Shown piece after piece: positions 15,684 through 23,719 of a stretch of DNA of 48,148 bases; positions within the stretch are counted from its first letter, which is position 1; each line of letters begins with the position of its first letter. Source of the stretch: a virus; the IMG/VR virus record IMGVR_UViG_3300005466_000013, positions 1-48,148 of that record. One strand, given 5' to 3'. The notes beneath the pieces are model-generated. The model worked only from the letters and a program-made list of their open reading frames with translations, was not told where the DNA came from and searched no databases. The translations under genes were made by a program, and so were the position numbers.

Positions 15684-16299
15684 AAAAATCTAAGCTTTTT
15701 TTATCTACATGAGAGGCCAACCACTTCATTTGCGGGTCTTCGTTTTTGTACCACATTGTCCGGTGGTGACCACCTCCACCGCATAGTCCTAAACCATGCT
15801 TTATTCCGATACTTTTAATAGTCGAATCTACTGCCCTTCCTTTCATTTCTTTCCAGAGAATGAGGTCTAAAAAGCTCTCTGAATCGTCAGGCCAAGAGAA
15901 ATCAACTATATTTTTAGTCACAAGCGTATTCATTGCCGAAGCCCGACCTTCATGGTTTTGTCTTAACCATTTTCTGATTTTCAGATGGTAATAGATCGTA
16001 TAGTTTATGCCGAAAATATGAGGTTGCGCGCATGCTGACCAAGATTGCAGCATGCTTTGAATGTAGGTATTGGAATAAAAATCGTCATCTTCCCAGAATA
16101 ATATCACATCGGCCCCTTTCGATACTAATCTTTCACATCCTAAACGATATCTATATGTAATATCCTTTTGATTTGATAACGGTTTATCGTTCACAACCTC
16201 GATTATATCGGGCTTCTGTGTTTGCTTTGAAACCAGATATAACGCATGTTCTAAGAATTGCGGCCTATCTCGTGTAGGAATTAAGAGTGCTATTTTCAT
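15658..16299 (-). CDS. Glycosyltransferase family 2-like protein (213 aa)
   Basis: It begins M-K-I-A-L-L-I-P-T-R-D-R-P and has L-F-W-E-D-D-D-F-Y (Glu70-Asp73), a clear GT-A DxD region. A G-L-C-G-G-G-G-H-H-R-T loop near residue 180 may be part of the acceptor site. It is the first gene of the leftward sugar cassette, directly downstream of the capsid terminator. Confidence 0.82.
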   Translation of the reverse strand: MKIALLIPTRDRPQFLEHALYLVSKQTQKPDIIEVVNDKPLSNQKDITYRYRLGCERLVSKGADVILFWEDDDFYSNTYIQSMLQSWSACAQPHIFGINYTIYYHLKIRKWLRQNHEGRASAMNTLVTKNIVDFSWPDDSESFLDLILWKEMKGRAVDSTIKSIGIKHGLGLCGGGGHHRTMWYKNEDPQMKWLASHVDKKSLDFYVNLSYTS

Positions 16300-16304
16300 A
16301 TAAA

Positions 16305-16330
16305 GAAGGGAGGCTTAAAAAACCTCCCCT
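16305..16330 (-). terminator. Terminator-like hairpin between capsid gene and sugar island
   Basis: GGGAGG (16308-16313) pairs with CCTCCC (16323-16328). On the minus strand it is followed by TTCTTTA. It would reduce read-through from the strongly expressed capsid gene into the sugar genes. The T-run is short, so it may be partial. Confidence 0.6.
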
Positions 16331-16362
16331 ATTGACTTTTTCCAGAAGAACAATTAATATTT

Positions 16363-17454
16363 TTATGCAGCCGTAGCGATATATTTGAATATTCCGGTCA
16401 TACCGCAAAGCCTGTCTGCAACGCCTGAGCAGTTGAAAGAATCGTCTTGGAAAGTATTGTACAGTTTGAACCAAACACTTAAGAAAGTATTCCAAGCTTT
16501 GTCACACTCGTTCCATCTGAAATCAACATCCCATTTCAAACCAGGGTAAAGAGGGTCTTGAACTACTATGTGCCTGTTCGTCTCGGTATTGATTCCTATA
16601 TTAACGTTTTCATTGTAAGTGAGTAGAATCTGAGAGCCTGGAGCGATAACCAAAAACTCGTTGTTGCCCATTACAGCATTTACATTTTGATCAAGAAAAT
16701 AAGCGTAACCGGCCAAGGCAACTGCGTCGTCAAAAGGAATAGCCGAATTACAGCAAGACCAACGGGCCAACTGCATGAACTCATAAGAAATGCCCTGACC
16801 AATTATAGCAGGGGTTCCGTTCAATTCCATGTTGGTATAGTCGAGCCCCACAGTTCCCCAAGGGCCAAATAAAGGTTTTCTATCTCCTTCTGTAGTTACC
16901 GCAATCAATTTAATTGGTTTTCCGGCTCCCGCGCCTGGGTCTGCTGTTATTGTTCCGTCATGGCCTATAATTTTACCTGCCGCCGCGTCAGTTTCAGCAA
17001 GTAGAACTTTGTCAAGCTTCTCGCGTCCTGCTTGCATTTCTTGGAAAATATACTTGTCCATAAATGCCCTCGGATTTTCGCAAATCTCATTTAATTGCTC
17101 ATTTGAGAAGCTTAAAACACGCGTTGCAATTCTATTGTCTATCTCAACGATATCGTTTTTTTCTTCGAAAGTTTCGACGTTATCGCATAGGCTTGCGTCC
17201 ATTGCCGCCTGACCTGTTTTTATTACATCGTCTTTCGTTCTTTGAGAGTAGATTAATTCCACGCGCTTAATCTTGCCGTTGGATTTCATTTGCGTCATTG
17301 TCGGGTTTGTCATGCTTATATTAAGGCCCGAGGTGATATAGTCGAGATAACCGAGTTTTTTACCTAAAGTAAAAGCGTAATTTGGGGCTTGAACATCAGC
17401 CATATATCCTAGAATGGAGTTACAAGCTCCAACCAAATTATTAAGTAAAGGCAT
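16363..17454 (-). CDS. Major capsid protein (363 aa)
   Basis: Order and size support this: it directly follows a coiled-coil scaffold-like gene. The N-terminal region, an E-loop-like stretch (E-E-K-N-D-I-V-E-I-D-N-R) and a long helical spine fit an HK97-fold coat protein. It has an unusual number of cysteines near the C-terminus (C-D-K-A-W, F-N-C-S-G, R-L-C-G), so disulphides or metal binding are possible. I do not recognise the exact family. Confidence 0.75.
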   Translation of the reverse strand: MPLLNNLVGACNSILGYMADVQAPNYAFTLGKKLGYLDYITSGLNISMTNPTMTQMKSNGKIKRVELIYSQRTKDDVIKTGQAAMDASLCDNVETFEEKNDIVEIDNRIATRVLSFSNEQLNEICENPRAFMDKYIFQEMQAGREKLDKVLLAETDAAAGKIIGHDGTITADPGAGAGKPIKLIAVTTEGDRKPLFGPWGTVGLDYTNMELNGTPAIIGQGISYEFMQLARWSCCNSAIPFDDAVALAGYAYFLDQNVNAVMGNNEFLVIAPGSQILLTYNENVNIGINTETNRHIVVQDPLYPGLKWDVDFRWNECDKAWNTFLSVWFKLYNTFQDDSFNCSGVADRLCGMTGIFKYIATAA

Positions 17455-17475
17455 AGTGATAAGGAATTAAAAAAA

Positions 17476-18393
17476 TTAACCTTTGTATTGGTTCGCTAAT
17501 TTCGCAGCTTCTGCTTGTACTGCGATCCTGTTTAGTTCCTGCAAGGACAATTTGCCGACAGGTTTTTCAGTCACAGTAAAAGGAGATTTGTTATTAATTC
17601 CATTGCCTTCAGCATCGGATTTCTTAACATAATCTTTAAGCTTTTCATTTAGCACAGTTTCAAGAGTAATTTTGTCGCTCTTGATGTATACATCTTTTTC
17701 CGGGTCATCTTTTTGACGAAGATGGACTCCGACACCTTTCTGATAAACTAATGAGTACTCGTCGGAAATCTCGCTTATAATTCCAGTAGCCGCGCGATCT
17801 TTGCCTCCGGGTATTTTATCCATCAGGTTATAAGAAAATATTTTTTGTTTGATAAAACTTCCAATTTGTTCGGATTCGACCTCCCGGTCTTTAGCCTTTA
17901 GTTTTTCAGTCCATTCTTTTTCAACTGCCTCTTTTGTTTCTTTCAGTTTCTTATTATAGTCTTCCTCCAATCTCCTTTTTTCTTCCTCTGAAGTGTGTTT
18001 TGTGGCAGGAACTTTAATTTTTTCCTGAATAGAACCAGGTAAATATTTATTAATAAGATCAAATTTTGTAGGAGTATCAACGGCTTTTGTGATCTCGTTT
18101 TTCTGATCGTCTGTTAAGTAATCCCCGAAAAAGGTTAGAAATTGACCTACTTTATTGTCGAGTATTCCATAAAACTTACCTCGTGCTGTTCTCTCGTGCT
18201 CATCGAAAATATCTTTATCGTTTTTTGCTGCATCTCTTGTAAGAAAATGTTTGTGAAATTCAGCGACAAAAGCCGGAGGAAGTTCAATTTCTTTCAATCC
18301 TGAAGCCCCTATAACCGTCGCAAAATCGGGGTTTGTCGGGTCTATTTTTGCCTTAGTAGCTACATCTTTTAGAAACTCCTGAACGTTTGGCAT
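17476..18393 (-). CDS. Capsid scaffolding-like protein (305 aa)
   Basis: A central coiled coil rich in Lys/Glu (S-E-E-E-K-R-R-L-E-E-D-Y and following, residues ~134-185) lies between two folded regions, the classic layout of a phage scaffold. It lies directly before the capsid gene. The N-terminal part (residues 1-110) is a helical domain of its own. No protease motif seen. Confidence 0.72.
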   Translation of the reverse strand: MPNVQEFLKDVATKAKIDPTNPDFATVIGASGLKEIELPPAFVAEFHKHFLTRDAAKNDKDIFDEHERTARGKFYGILDNKVGQFLTFFGDYLTDDQKNEITKAVDTPTKFDLINKYLPGSIQEKIKVPATKHTSEEEKRRLEEDYNKKLKETKEAVEKEWTEKLKAKDREVESEQIGSFIKQKIFSYNLMDKIPGGKDRAATGIISEISDEYSLVYQKGVGVHLRQKDDPEKDVYIKSDKITLETVLNEKLKDYVKKSDAEGNGINNKSPFTVTEKPVGKLSLQELNRIAVQAEAAKLANQYKG

Positions 18394-18398
18394 AAATT

Positions 18399-18635
18399 TT
18401 ACTCTTCGTCTTTATGTTTTTTACTCTTTTTCGGCTCCACTGTCTCTTCCCAAACTTCTTTTGCTTTTTCTATGTCACCCTCCACAACATCTTCTTTTTT
18501 TTTCGTCTTCGGGATTACTGCGCTGCTTTCTTCTCCTTCGGGGACATAGGAGTCTTTCATTAAGGAATAAGCTTGATCATTTAGATAAACTACTTTTCCT
18601 GTTTTTATGTGGCGGTAAGGCTTTTTGTCAGACAT
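18399..18635 (-). CDS. Small head-associated protein (78 aa)
   Basis: A short N-terminal beta segment (P-Y-R-H-I-K-T-G-K-V-V-Y-L) is followed by a low-complexity Lys/Glu tail. It sits directly before the scaffold gene with a 5-bp gap. It could be a head-tail or decoration protein; function unknown. Confidence 0.6.
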   Translation of the reverse strand: MSDKKPYRHIKTGKVVYLNDQAYSLMKDSYVPEGEESSAVIPKTKKKEDVVEGDIEKAKEVWEETVEPKKSKKHKDEE

Positions 18636-18692
18636 AAAATAAAGCTTTTGATAAAGGTAATTAAGGGGCTAAAAACAAGGTGTTTAAATTGC

Positions 18693-18710
18693 TATTTTTG
18701 GATATTTTTG
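18693..18710 (+). promoter_or_regulatory. Tandem TAnnTTTG boxes upstream of the 18725 operon
   Basis: TATTTTTG occurs twice, at 18693-18700 and 18703-18710. Each fits the -7 element TAnnTTTG of Bacteroidetes promoters on the plus strand, 15-25 bp before the ATG at 18725. No clear TTTG -33 box was seen. Confidence 0.4.
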
Positions 18711-18724
18711 GATAAATTTCATTT

Positions 18725-18886
18725 ATGAACAATCCCGAGACTATAAAATATCAAACGCTTGTTTGGGGTGATCTTAAAACCAAGCTAGAAAAACATAGGC
18801 AAGATTTACAAGTATCGAAAGGATCTTTAATGAAGATTATTTTGAAAGAATATTATTCTAAAGTGAATACTGATTATAATAAATGA
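18725..18886 (+). CDS. 53-aa protein, possible ribbon-helix-helix regulator
   Basis: ATG 18725 to TGA 18886, overlapping the next gene by ATGA. Two helices separated by a short turn (L-K-T-K-L-E-K-H...S-K-G-S-L-M-K-I-I-L-K-E-Y-Y) resemble the second half of RHH proteins. Rightward and out of register with the late operon, it may be a lysogen-time gene. The regulator call is weak. Confidence 0.5.
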   Translation: MNNPETIKYQTLVWGDLKTKLEKHRQDLQVSKGSLMKIILKEYYSKVNTDYNK

Positions 18887-19218
18887 GGCATTCAGTAGAA
18901 AATAAACTTCTTAAGGCGATTGCACTACAAGACGGTGACCAAGAACCAGCGGCGATAAAAGTATGTGATCTTAACTTAAGAATGAATCAATTTAATTTAA
19001 GAATGAGATTTACTTTAGATTGGAGGCCAAGCGGCCCACCTTATTACAAAGGAGAGGTTTTTGACATATATCACAAACCACTTTTTAGGACTAAAGGATA
19101 TGATATGAATTTTTTATTACATGAGTTGCTAAGGTGGACAGAAGAAACATTTGTTTTAAATAAATCAGAGCTAAATCCTTATACTCATAATCTGCACGAT
19201 CAAAAAGACAATAAATAA
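18883..19218 (+). CDS. Hypothetical protein (111 aa)
   Basis: Coupled to the 53-aa gene by ATGA and ended by a strong terminator. It is a mixed alpha/beta protein with F-T-L-D-W-R-P-S-G-P-P-Y-Y-K-G-E-V-F-D-I-Y and L-L-H-E-L-L-R-W-T-E-E. Unknown family. The pair forms a small self-contained cassette within the late region. Confidence 0.6.
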   Translation: MRHSVENKLLKAIALQDGDQEPAAIKVCDLNLRMNQFNLRMRFTLDWRPSGPPYYKGEVFDIYHKPLFRTKGYDMNFLLHELLRWTEETFVLNKSELNPYTHNLHDQKDNK

Positions 19219-19245
19219 AAAAGCCTCATGTTTAGTGAGGCTTTT
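19219..19245. terminator. Bidirectional terminator
   Basis: AAAAGCCTCA (19219-19228) and TGAGGCTTTT (19236-19245) form a perfect 10-bp stem, with A/T tracts on both sides. It ends the rightward 18725-19218 pair and the leftward nuclease gene. Confidence 0.88.
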
Positions 19246-19257
19246 AACTCTGTTTTT

Positions 19258-19735
19258 TCATGCTGCCCGTGGCAAAGGCCAACCAGCCAAACCAATGTCA
19301 TCTTTGCTATCAAATTCTATTGGAATAGTCCCGTTTCTATGCATCCTGTCATCAATCGGAGGTGTAAACCTTGTTAGATTTTGTGCTCTAATCCATAATG
19401 GATCATGTTCGACGTGCCAATTATGAAGGCTATTTTTTTTGATTGTTAAACAAGTGGTAGGAGACATCAATAAAACTGAGTGCCTGTTAAAATTTACCTC
19501 TTTATATTTTTCGGTGTTGAACATCTCAAAGACGGGCTTTACTTCTACCAACGCCTCGCTTTTATTTCCTCTTCTGACTAAAAAGTCAGGGGAACCAACT
19601 GGAAAACTCAAAAGGCTCATATACATGAAACCAGTTTTTAAGATCAAAATAACAAGCTACGCGAGCTTCTAACCTCGACCGATACAAAATTCCTTTGTAT
19701 TCGGTTTCGATTGGTTTGATTGAGTAATTAATCAT
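19258..19735 (-). CDS. PD-(D/E)XK phage nuclease split by a +1 frameshift (about 159 aa if joined)
   Basis: Two frames together make one nuclease. The first, from ATG 19735, gives Y-R-S-R-L-E-A-R and ends at W-F-P-stop (TGA 19588-19586). The second continues as P-D-F-L...L-V-E-V-K-P and ends at 19258. Joined, the fold has an E, PD and ExK set typical of small phage PD-(D/E)XK nucleases. The join is at TTC-CCC-TGA-C, where a +1 slip on CCC restores the frame. This matches known programmed +1 sites, but a one-base insertion in a run of four C would look the same. If the shift does not occur, the gene is broken. Confidence 0.7.
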
Positions 19736-19878
19736 ATAGTTATAGTTAAAAAGTTGAATAAGCGTGAATATTAAAGTCAAACCTTTTTCTAGTCTTTGGA
19801 ATAGTTGAGAACGTTTTTAAAAATCTTGTTAAATTACAAAGTCGTTGATTTTCAGTATAAAAGTATGTAATATAATCT

Positions 19879-19886
19879 TATATTTG
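19879..19886 (+). promoter_or_regulatory. TAnnTTTG box upstream of the HTH gene
   Basis: TATATTTG fits the -7 element on the plus strand, 56 bp before the ATG at 19942. The expected TTTG about 20 bp further upstream is missing, so this is a weak call. The 206-bp region 19736-19941 holds no gene and separates two divergent genes. Confidence 0.3.
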
Positions 19887-19941
19887 ATAATAAAAATTCT
19901 GATTTTTTTTAACTACCCAAAAACTTTTAGAAATAGATAAC

Positions 19942-20346
19942 ATGAAAAACTTAGAAGAAAACATGTTGCCAGAGGAAAAGTACCTACTAAATACATTTAG
20001 CGGAGAATTCCTATTAAAGCTTGTTGACGAATCTATATATAACATGATTCAGCGCGCCGTGGATAAATATACACTGGAAAGTCATGGGGGGCCGTGGATT
20101 TGCATTAAACAGGCCGCTAAGATTTACGGTGTAAGTGTTAGATTTCTATATGGTCTTCAACAAAAACGACTAATAGGAACAAAAAAACTGGGAAACAAAA
20201 GAATGGTTTCTATGCGTGATCTTGACTGCATTAGTAGTCCTTTTGACTCCAATGGGAATTATCGGGCCGATTTAGCAGATCTTAACCTCTATAAACCGGA
20301 ATGGAAAGAGGAAATGGAAAGGAATCAAAAAGATAAGGAATCATAA
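19942..20346 (+). CDS. Excisionase-like helix-turn-helix DNA-binding protein (134 aa)
   Basis: Residues ~52-95 show W-I-C-I-K-Q-A-A-K-I-Y-G-V-S-V-R-F-L-Y, then K-K-L-G-N-K-R-M-V-S-M-R-D-L-D, a winged HTH of the MerR/excisionase type common in Bacteroidetes mobile elements. With no integrase here it is more likely a regulator than an excisionase. It is rightward and overlaps the end of the MuF-like gene by six bases. Confidence 0.68.
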   Translation: MKNLEENMLPEEKYLLNTFSGEFLLKLVDESIYNMIQRAVDKYTLESHGGPWICIKQAAKIYGVSVRFLYGLQQKRLIGTKKLGNKRMVSMRDLDCISSPFDSNGNYRADLADLNLYKPEWKEEMERNQKDKES

Positions 20347-21258
20347 ATACCCCTTTTCCCGCGCCCTCTTAACTACTTCATCGGGCACAATTCCCTCACT
20401 AACTGCAACAAATTGATGATTACAAGCATAACCGCCCCTATTGATTAAAATGTTATTTTCATTCGTTCCTTTTCGCATCCCGTCCCAATAAGCAACTCCG
20501 TTTCTTTTCTGAGGCCAAAGCAGACCGCAACATCTATCGCCGTTTCCCCACGCTTTTACTTCTTCTATATGGAAAAACTTCTTATTTCTTTCCTCACAAA
20601 AAGCCCTCGAAGTATCTTTTAGCCCTCCAACATATCTATAAAACTGTAATCCTAAATCAGTGGCTATTGAATGATTATAATTTGCATTATAAGACTTGAT
20701 AGAGTCGGAAGTAATAGTTTTAGTGTGTTTCAAAAAAGCTCCGTCTACATCTTCAGAACCAATTACAAAAGTTCTTAATTGCTCGGTCATAGTTCCGTAA
20801 CTCCCGCCTGTAGTAATGTTTTGAATCAGAATATCTTTTATCGGTTGGGTAAAAGCTTGATTTAAGCCTGACTGCATTAAAGATTGAATGGTATTATTAA
20901 CGCTGAAAGTTTTAACGGCGGCAAGCATCGGATTGACTTCGAATCCTTTTTTAATTACATTAAAATAAAGTGCTTGTTCGGCTTCTACCAGATCAAAAGA
21001 GCCTAAATACTTACTCACTCTCTTTTTATAAGCATCGGTTAATAAAGTATCTTCTATTGACTTTGAGAGCGTTTTTAATACTTTGACATTTTCGGCAGTT
21101 CGTTTGATGTTGCCTAAAGAATCTAGTTTTAGCTCTTTAACAAGTCCTAAAAGCTTTGAATAGGCATTCACCTGGGAGATTTCCAACCCCTGATTGAAGT
21201 CGTTAACGGCTGTTAAGATTATATCTTCAATGTTGGAGGCTAGGACTTCAGGCGACAT
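20341..21258 (-). CDS. MuF-like minor head protein (305 aa)
   Basis: The C-terminal region shows R-A-F-C-E-E-R-N...W...W-D-G-M-R-K-G-T-N...I-N-R-G-G-Y-A-C-N-H-Q-F, the conserved pattern of phage Mu gpF / SPP1 gp7-like proteins involved in head assembly. The N-terminal two thirds are helical. It directly follows the portal gene (11-bp overlap), the usual position. Confidence 0.8.
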   Translation of the reverse strand: MSPEVLASNIEDIILTAVNDFNQGLEISQVNAYSKLLGLVKELKLDSLGNIKRTAENVKVLKTLSKSIEDTLLTDAYKKRVSKYLGSFDLVEAEQALYFNVIKKGFEVNPMLAAVKTFSVNNTIQSLMQSGLNQAFTQPIKDILIQNITTGGSYGTMTEQLRTFVIGSEDVDGAFLKHTKTITSDSIKSYNANYNHSIATDLGLQFYRYVGGLKDTSRAFCEERNKKFFHIEEVKAWGNGDRCCGLLWPQKRNGVAYWDGMRKGTNENNILINRGGYACNHQFVAVSEGIVPDEVVKRAREKGYL

Positions 21259-23083
21259 CTAAAGGATTGTTTGACGGTGCAAGCTGTTTTGTCTTCGGAG
21301 CTGGTAAAACTGGGACTATATCTTCTATTTTCGGCTCGTTTCCCTTTATCAGACTTTGCGCATATCCTTTCATTATTTCGTTTTGTTCTTCGCGCTCCAT
21401 CTCTAAAAAGCCGTCATGTTCTTCAAGGGCCGTTTTAACGAATTTGACCACATTGTCAGATATCACTAAGTCTTCCTGTAGTACTGTCTGATTTAGTTTC
21501 ATGTTCATTTTATCTTCGATTGATCGACCTGGGAAAGGGTCTAAGTCAATGCAGAGAATTGCCCTCGCGCGTATTTCTTCATTTGTTCCAAACCTCTTAT
21601 CTATCAAATCTCTCTCAAGGGCTTCCAGGTAAATAGGGCTTGAATTGTTTTCTTTGGCTTTGGCGAGTTCTTCTGTTACATCCTGGATGGTTAAGATATC
21701 GAAGCTTGTAGGTTTTGAGATAATAGGTAAATACTCATCAACACGGGAACCGAAAAGAGTTTCGTATCTGTAGCGGTTAATAAAATAAAAGACGTTTAAA
21801 ACGTGATTATCATACATGTAATCTGAAATTCTCTGTAAGAAAGAGTTTAATTCAGTTCTATCTATTTCTTTTGCCCTTCCTGATTGGTTTTCGCCTATTT
21901 TATTGACAATATCCATGCAGATAGCAGATAAAGCGCGTTCTAAATTGTGTTGAATTTTTTCGTCTAAGACTGTGAGTATTTCAGTCGGCACGTTAATATA
22001 TCCGGCGGGAGGTACTATTTGACTTTTCCCTTCCATACTTGCCAACTTATCTGTATTAATCTGATAAACATCGAAAGGAGATTTTACAGAAATCTTTCCC
22101 GAGCCGTTACATTTTGAGCATGTAACATGCTTGTTTATTTTCTGTATGTAGATTTTACCGTCCTGGCAGTGCTGACCATCTTGGACGTTCTCACAATCCA
22201 AGGTCATTTCCCATTTTTGCGGGTGCAAATGATTAATAATCGCCCCGTCCAAATCGCTTTCTAATCTTACGGCTTTATTCCAGTAAGGAAGGGCAGCATT
22301 AAAGAAAGAAAGGTAATAATAAGGATAGGTGCGTGAATCTACCACGCCTCCTAAATTCCAAGCGGGTAAAACTCCGAAGTTGTGATCATATCTATTAAAC
22401 TCTATAAACTCCTTATTTTGATTAGAGCTTTCAGTCTCGTAAAAAGTAATTATTGAATTGATTGTAAACAGGTGAAATATTGCGCCCTCCCTGTTGTTTT
22501 TTAGTTTTACTGTATTCTGATCTTTAAAAAGGAAGAAAACGCCCTCTTTTTTATCCATTACTTGAGCTGAATTAAAAAGGACAATGTGAGGCGTTTGTAA
22601 ATCTGCTTGCGGTAGTTCGTATTTCGTCGGAACTACACAAATTGCCCCGTTAGGGTCTGCAATTTGTTGCCTTAATAGAACTTCAGAAAAATAATTAAAA
22701 ACGTTATCAAAAAGAGGAAAATTCTTAGTTGTGTAAACTTCTAAAGTTTCATTTTCTGCCAGTTTTACCCCTTGAGGTTGGGGAGGAAAATTAATAGAGT
22801 AAAGTTTCGGGTTGAAAATTTTCTGACCAATATAAACGGCCTTATCAAAGTCGGACAAAGTGATAGATTCCCAAGAATCAATACGATACTGCTTGACGGC
22901 GGCTTCTTCTCTGGGTCTTGCCTTATTGAGTATGTCTACAGGGTCTTCTCCCCATGCATGCACACCCATTTCTTTAGCATGGCTTACCGTTTTTTCATAA
23001 TTGGCATGCTTATACTTGTCGTCCTTAAGGATGTTAGTTAAATACTCTGAAAACTCTTTCCCCTCTAATTTATCTGGCAGCAT
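21248..23083 (-). CDS. Portal protein with a zinc-ribbon-like insertion (611 aa)
   Basis: Size, position before the MuF-like gene and the long C-terminal helix with V-L-P-A-P-K support a portal. Residues ~300-340 carry four cysteines (D-C-E-N...H-C-Q-D-G and C-S-K-C-N-G-S-G-K), an apparent zinc ribbon with a DnaJ-like G-S-G ending, in the part that would sit in the clip or stem region. The insertion may bind the terminase or DNA; that is inference. Confidence 0.78.
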   Translation of the reverse strand: MLPDKLEGKEFSEYLTNILKDDKYKHANYEKTVSHAKEMGVHAWGEDPVDILNKARPREEAAVKQYRIDSWESITLSDFDKAVYIGQKIFNPKLYSINFPPQPQGVKLAENETLEVYTTKNFPLFDNVFNYFSEVLLRQQIADPNGAICVVPTKYELPQADLQTPHIVLFNSAQVMDKKEGVFFLFKDQNTVKLKNNREGAIFHLFTINSIITFYETESSNQNKEFIEFNRYDHNFGVLPAWNLGGVVDSRTYPYYYLSFFNAALPYWNKAVRLESDLDGAIINHLHPQKWEMTLDCENVQDGQHCQDGKIYIQKINKHVTCSKCNGSGKISVKSPFDVYQINTDKLASMEGKSQIVPPAGYINVPTEILTVLDEKIQHNLERALSAICMDIVNKIGENQSGRAKEIDRTELNSFLQRISDYMYDNHVLNVFYFINRYRYETLFGSRVDEYLPIISKPTSFDILTIQDVTEELAKAKENNSSPIYLEALERDLIDKRFGTNEEIRARAILCIDLDPFPGRSIEDKMNMKLNQTVLQEDLVISDNVVKFVKTALEEHDGFLEMEREEQNEIMKGYAQSLIKGNEPKIEDIVPVLPAPKTKQLAPSNNPLDVA

Positions 23084-23097
23084 GGTAATAAAGGTTT

Positions 23098-23117
23098 AAG
23101 GGAGGTTTCCCCCCCTT
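23098..23117 (-). other. GAAA-tetraloop hairpin just upstream of the portal start
   Basis: On the minus strand AAGGGGGG pairs with CCTCCCTT (one G-U) around a GAAA loop, 15 bp before the portal ATG at 23083. No T-run follows. It may block or regulate portal translation or mark an mRNA processing site. Confidence 0.5.
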
Positions 23118-23119
23118 GG

Positions 23120-23659
23120 TTATTCAAAAATTCCATCGGGTGCGTCTTCCACAATAGGCAAATCGAAGTCAGACCATTTAACAGTCACGGCGAAGAATTC
23201 CCATGCTTTTATATCTCTGTCGATTTGGATTCCTGCATCAATACTTACAGGCACTTTTACATAGTGAATCAAATCACCGTTTGTTACAAAAGAAAAGAGT
23301 AGGTCAGTCCTTCGATTAATCCTGTTAAAAAAGACTACGTTGTCTTTAATTCCGGGCACTTCAAAAGTTACCTCGTGGTCGCGTCCTGTCACTTGAGTTG
23401 ATTTTCTTCCGAATCCTTCCGATTCAGTTACAGCCGCTTTTGGATATTCGCCCCGCGTATTCTTAATAATGTAAGCTTGTTTAGGGCTGGCATCTACAAG
23501 AGACTGCCAGAAAGCAGCGTCTGAAAGTTGGTCAGGCGATCCGTTAAAATTAACTTCAGGTTCTAAGAATCCAACTCCGATTATCCCGGCTTCATCCCCG
23601 CCGCAATCTATTGCGACAAATTCAGGTAATTCTTCCTGGGTACAATATAAATCAGCCAT
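23120..23659 (-). CDS. Putative major tail tube protein (179 aa)
   Basis: A compact beta-rich protein of tube-protein size ending in W-S-D-F-D-L-P-I-V-E. It lies upstream of the portal and after the large tail proteins. The order is unusual for siphophages, so the name rests on size and fold pattern only. It could also be a head-tail adaptor. Confidence 0.5.
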   Translation of the reverse strand: MADLYCTQEELPEFVAIDCGGDEAGIIGVGFLEPEVNFNGSPDQLSDAAFWQSLVDASPKQAYIIKNTRGEYPKAAVTESEGFGRKSTQVTGRDHEVTFEVPGIKDNVVFFNRINRRTDLLFSFVTNGDLIHYVKVPVSIDAGIQIDRDIKAWEFFAVTVKWSDFDLPIVEDAPDGIFE

Positions 23660-23719
23660 TTTATTGAGTTTTGGCGTGAATTAATGGCATTGTTTCCCCA
23701 ATTGACTTGAGACAGCATT

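Noticed and set aside
16265-16495. 76-aa minus-strand frame across the capsid terminator
   Set aside because: Overlaps the end of the capsid gene and the hairpin; shadow frame.
23661-23709. Small ATG frame before the putative tail tube gene
   Set aside because: It runs far into the 179-aa gene in another frame with no coupling or coding character.
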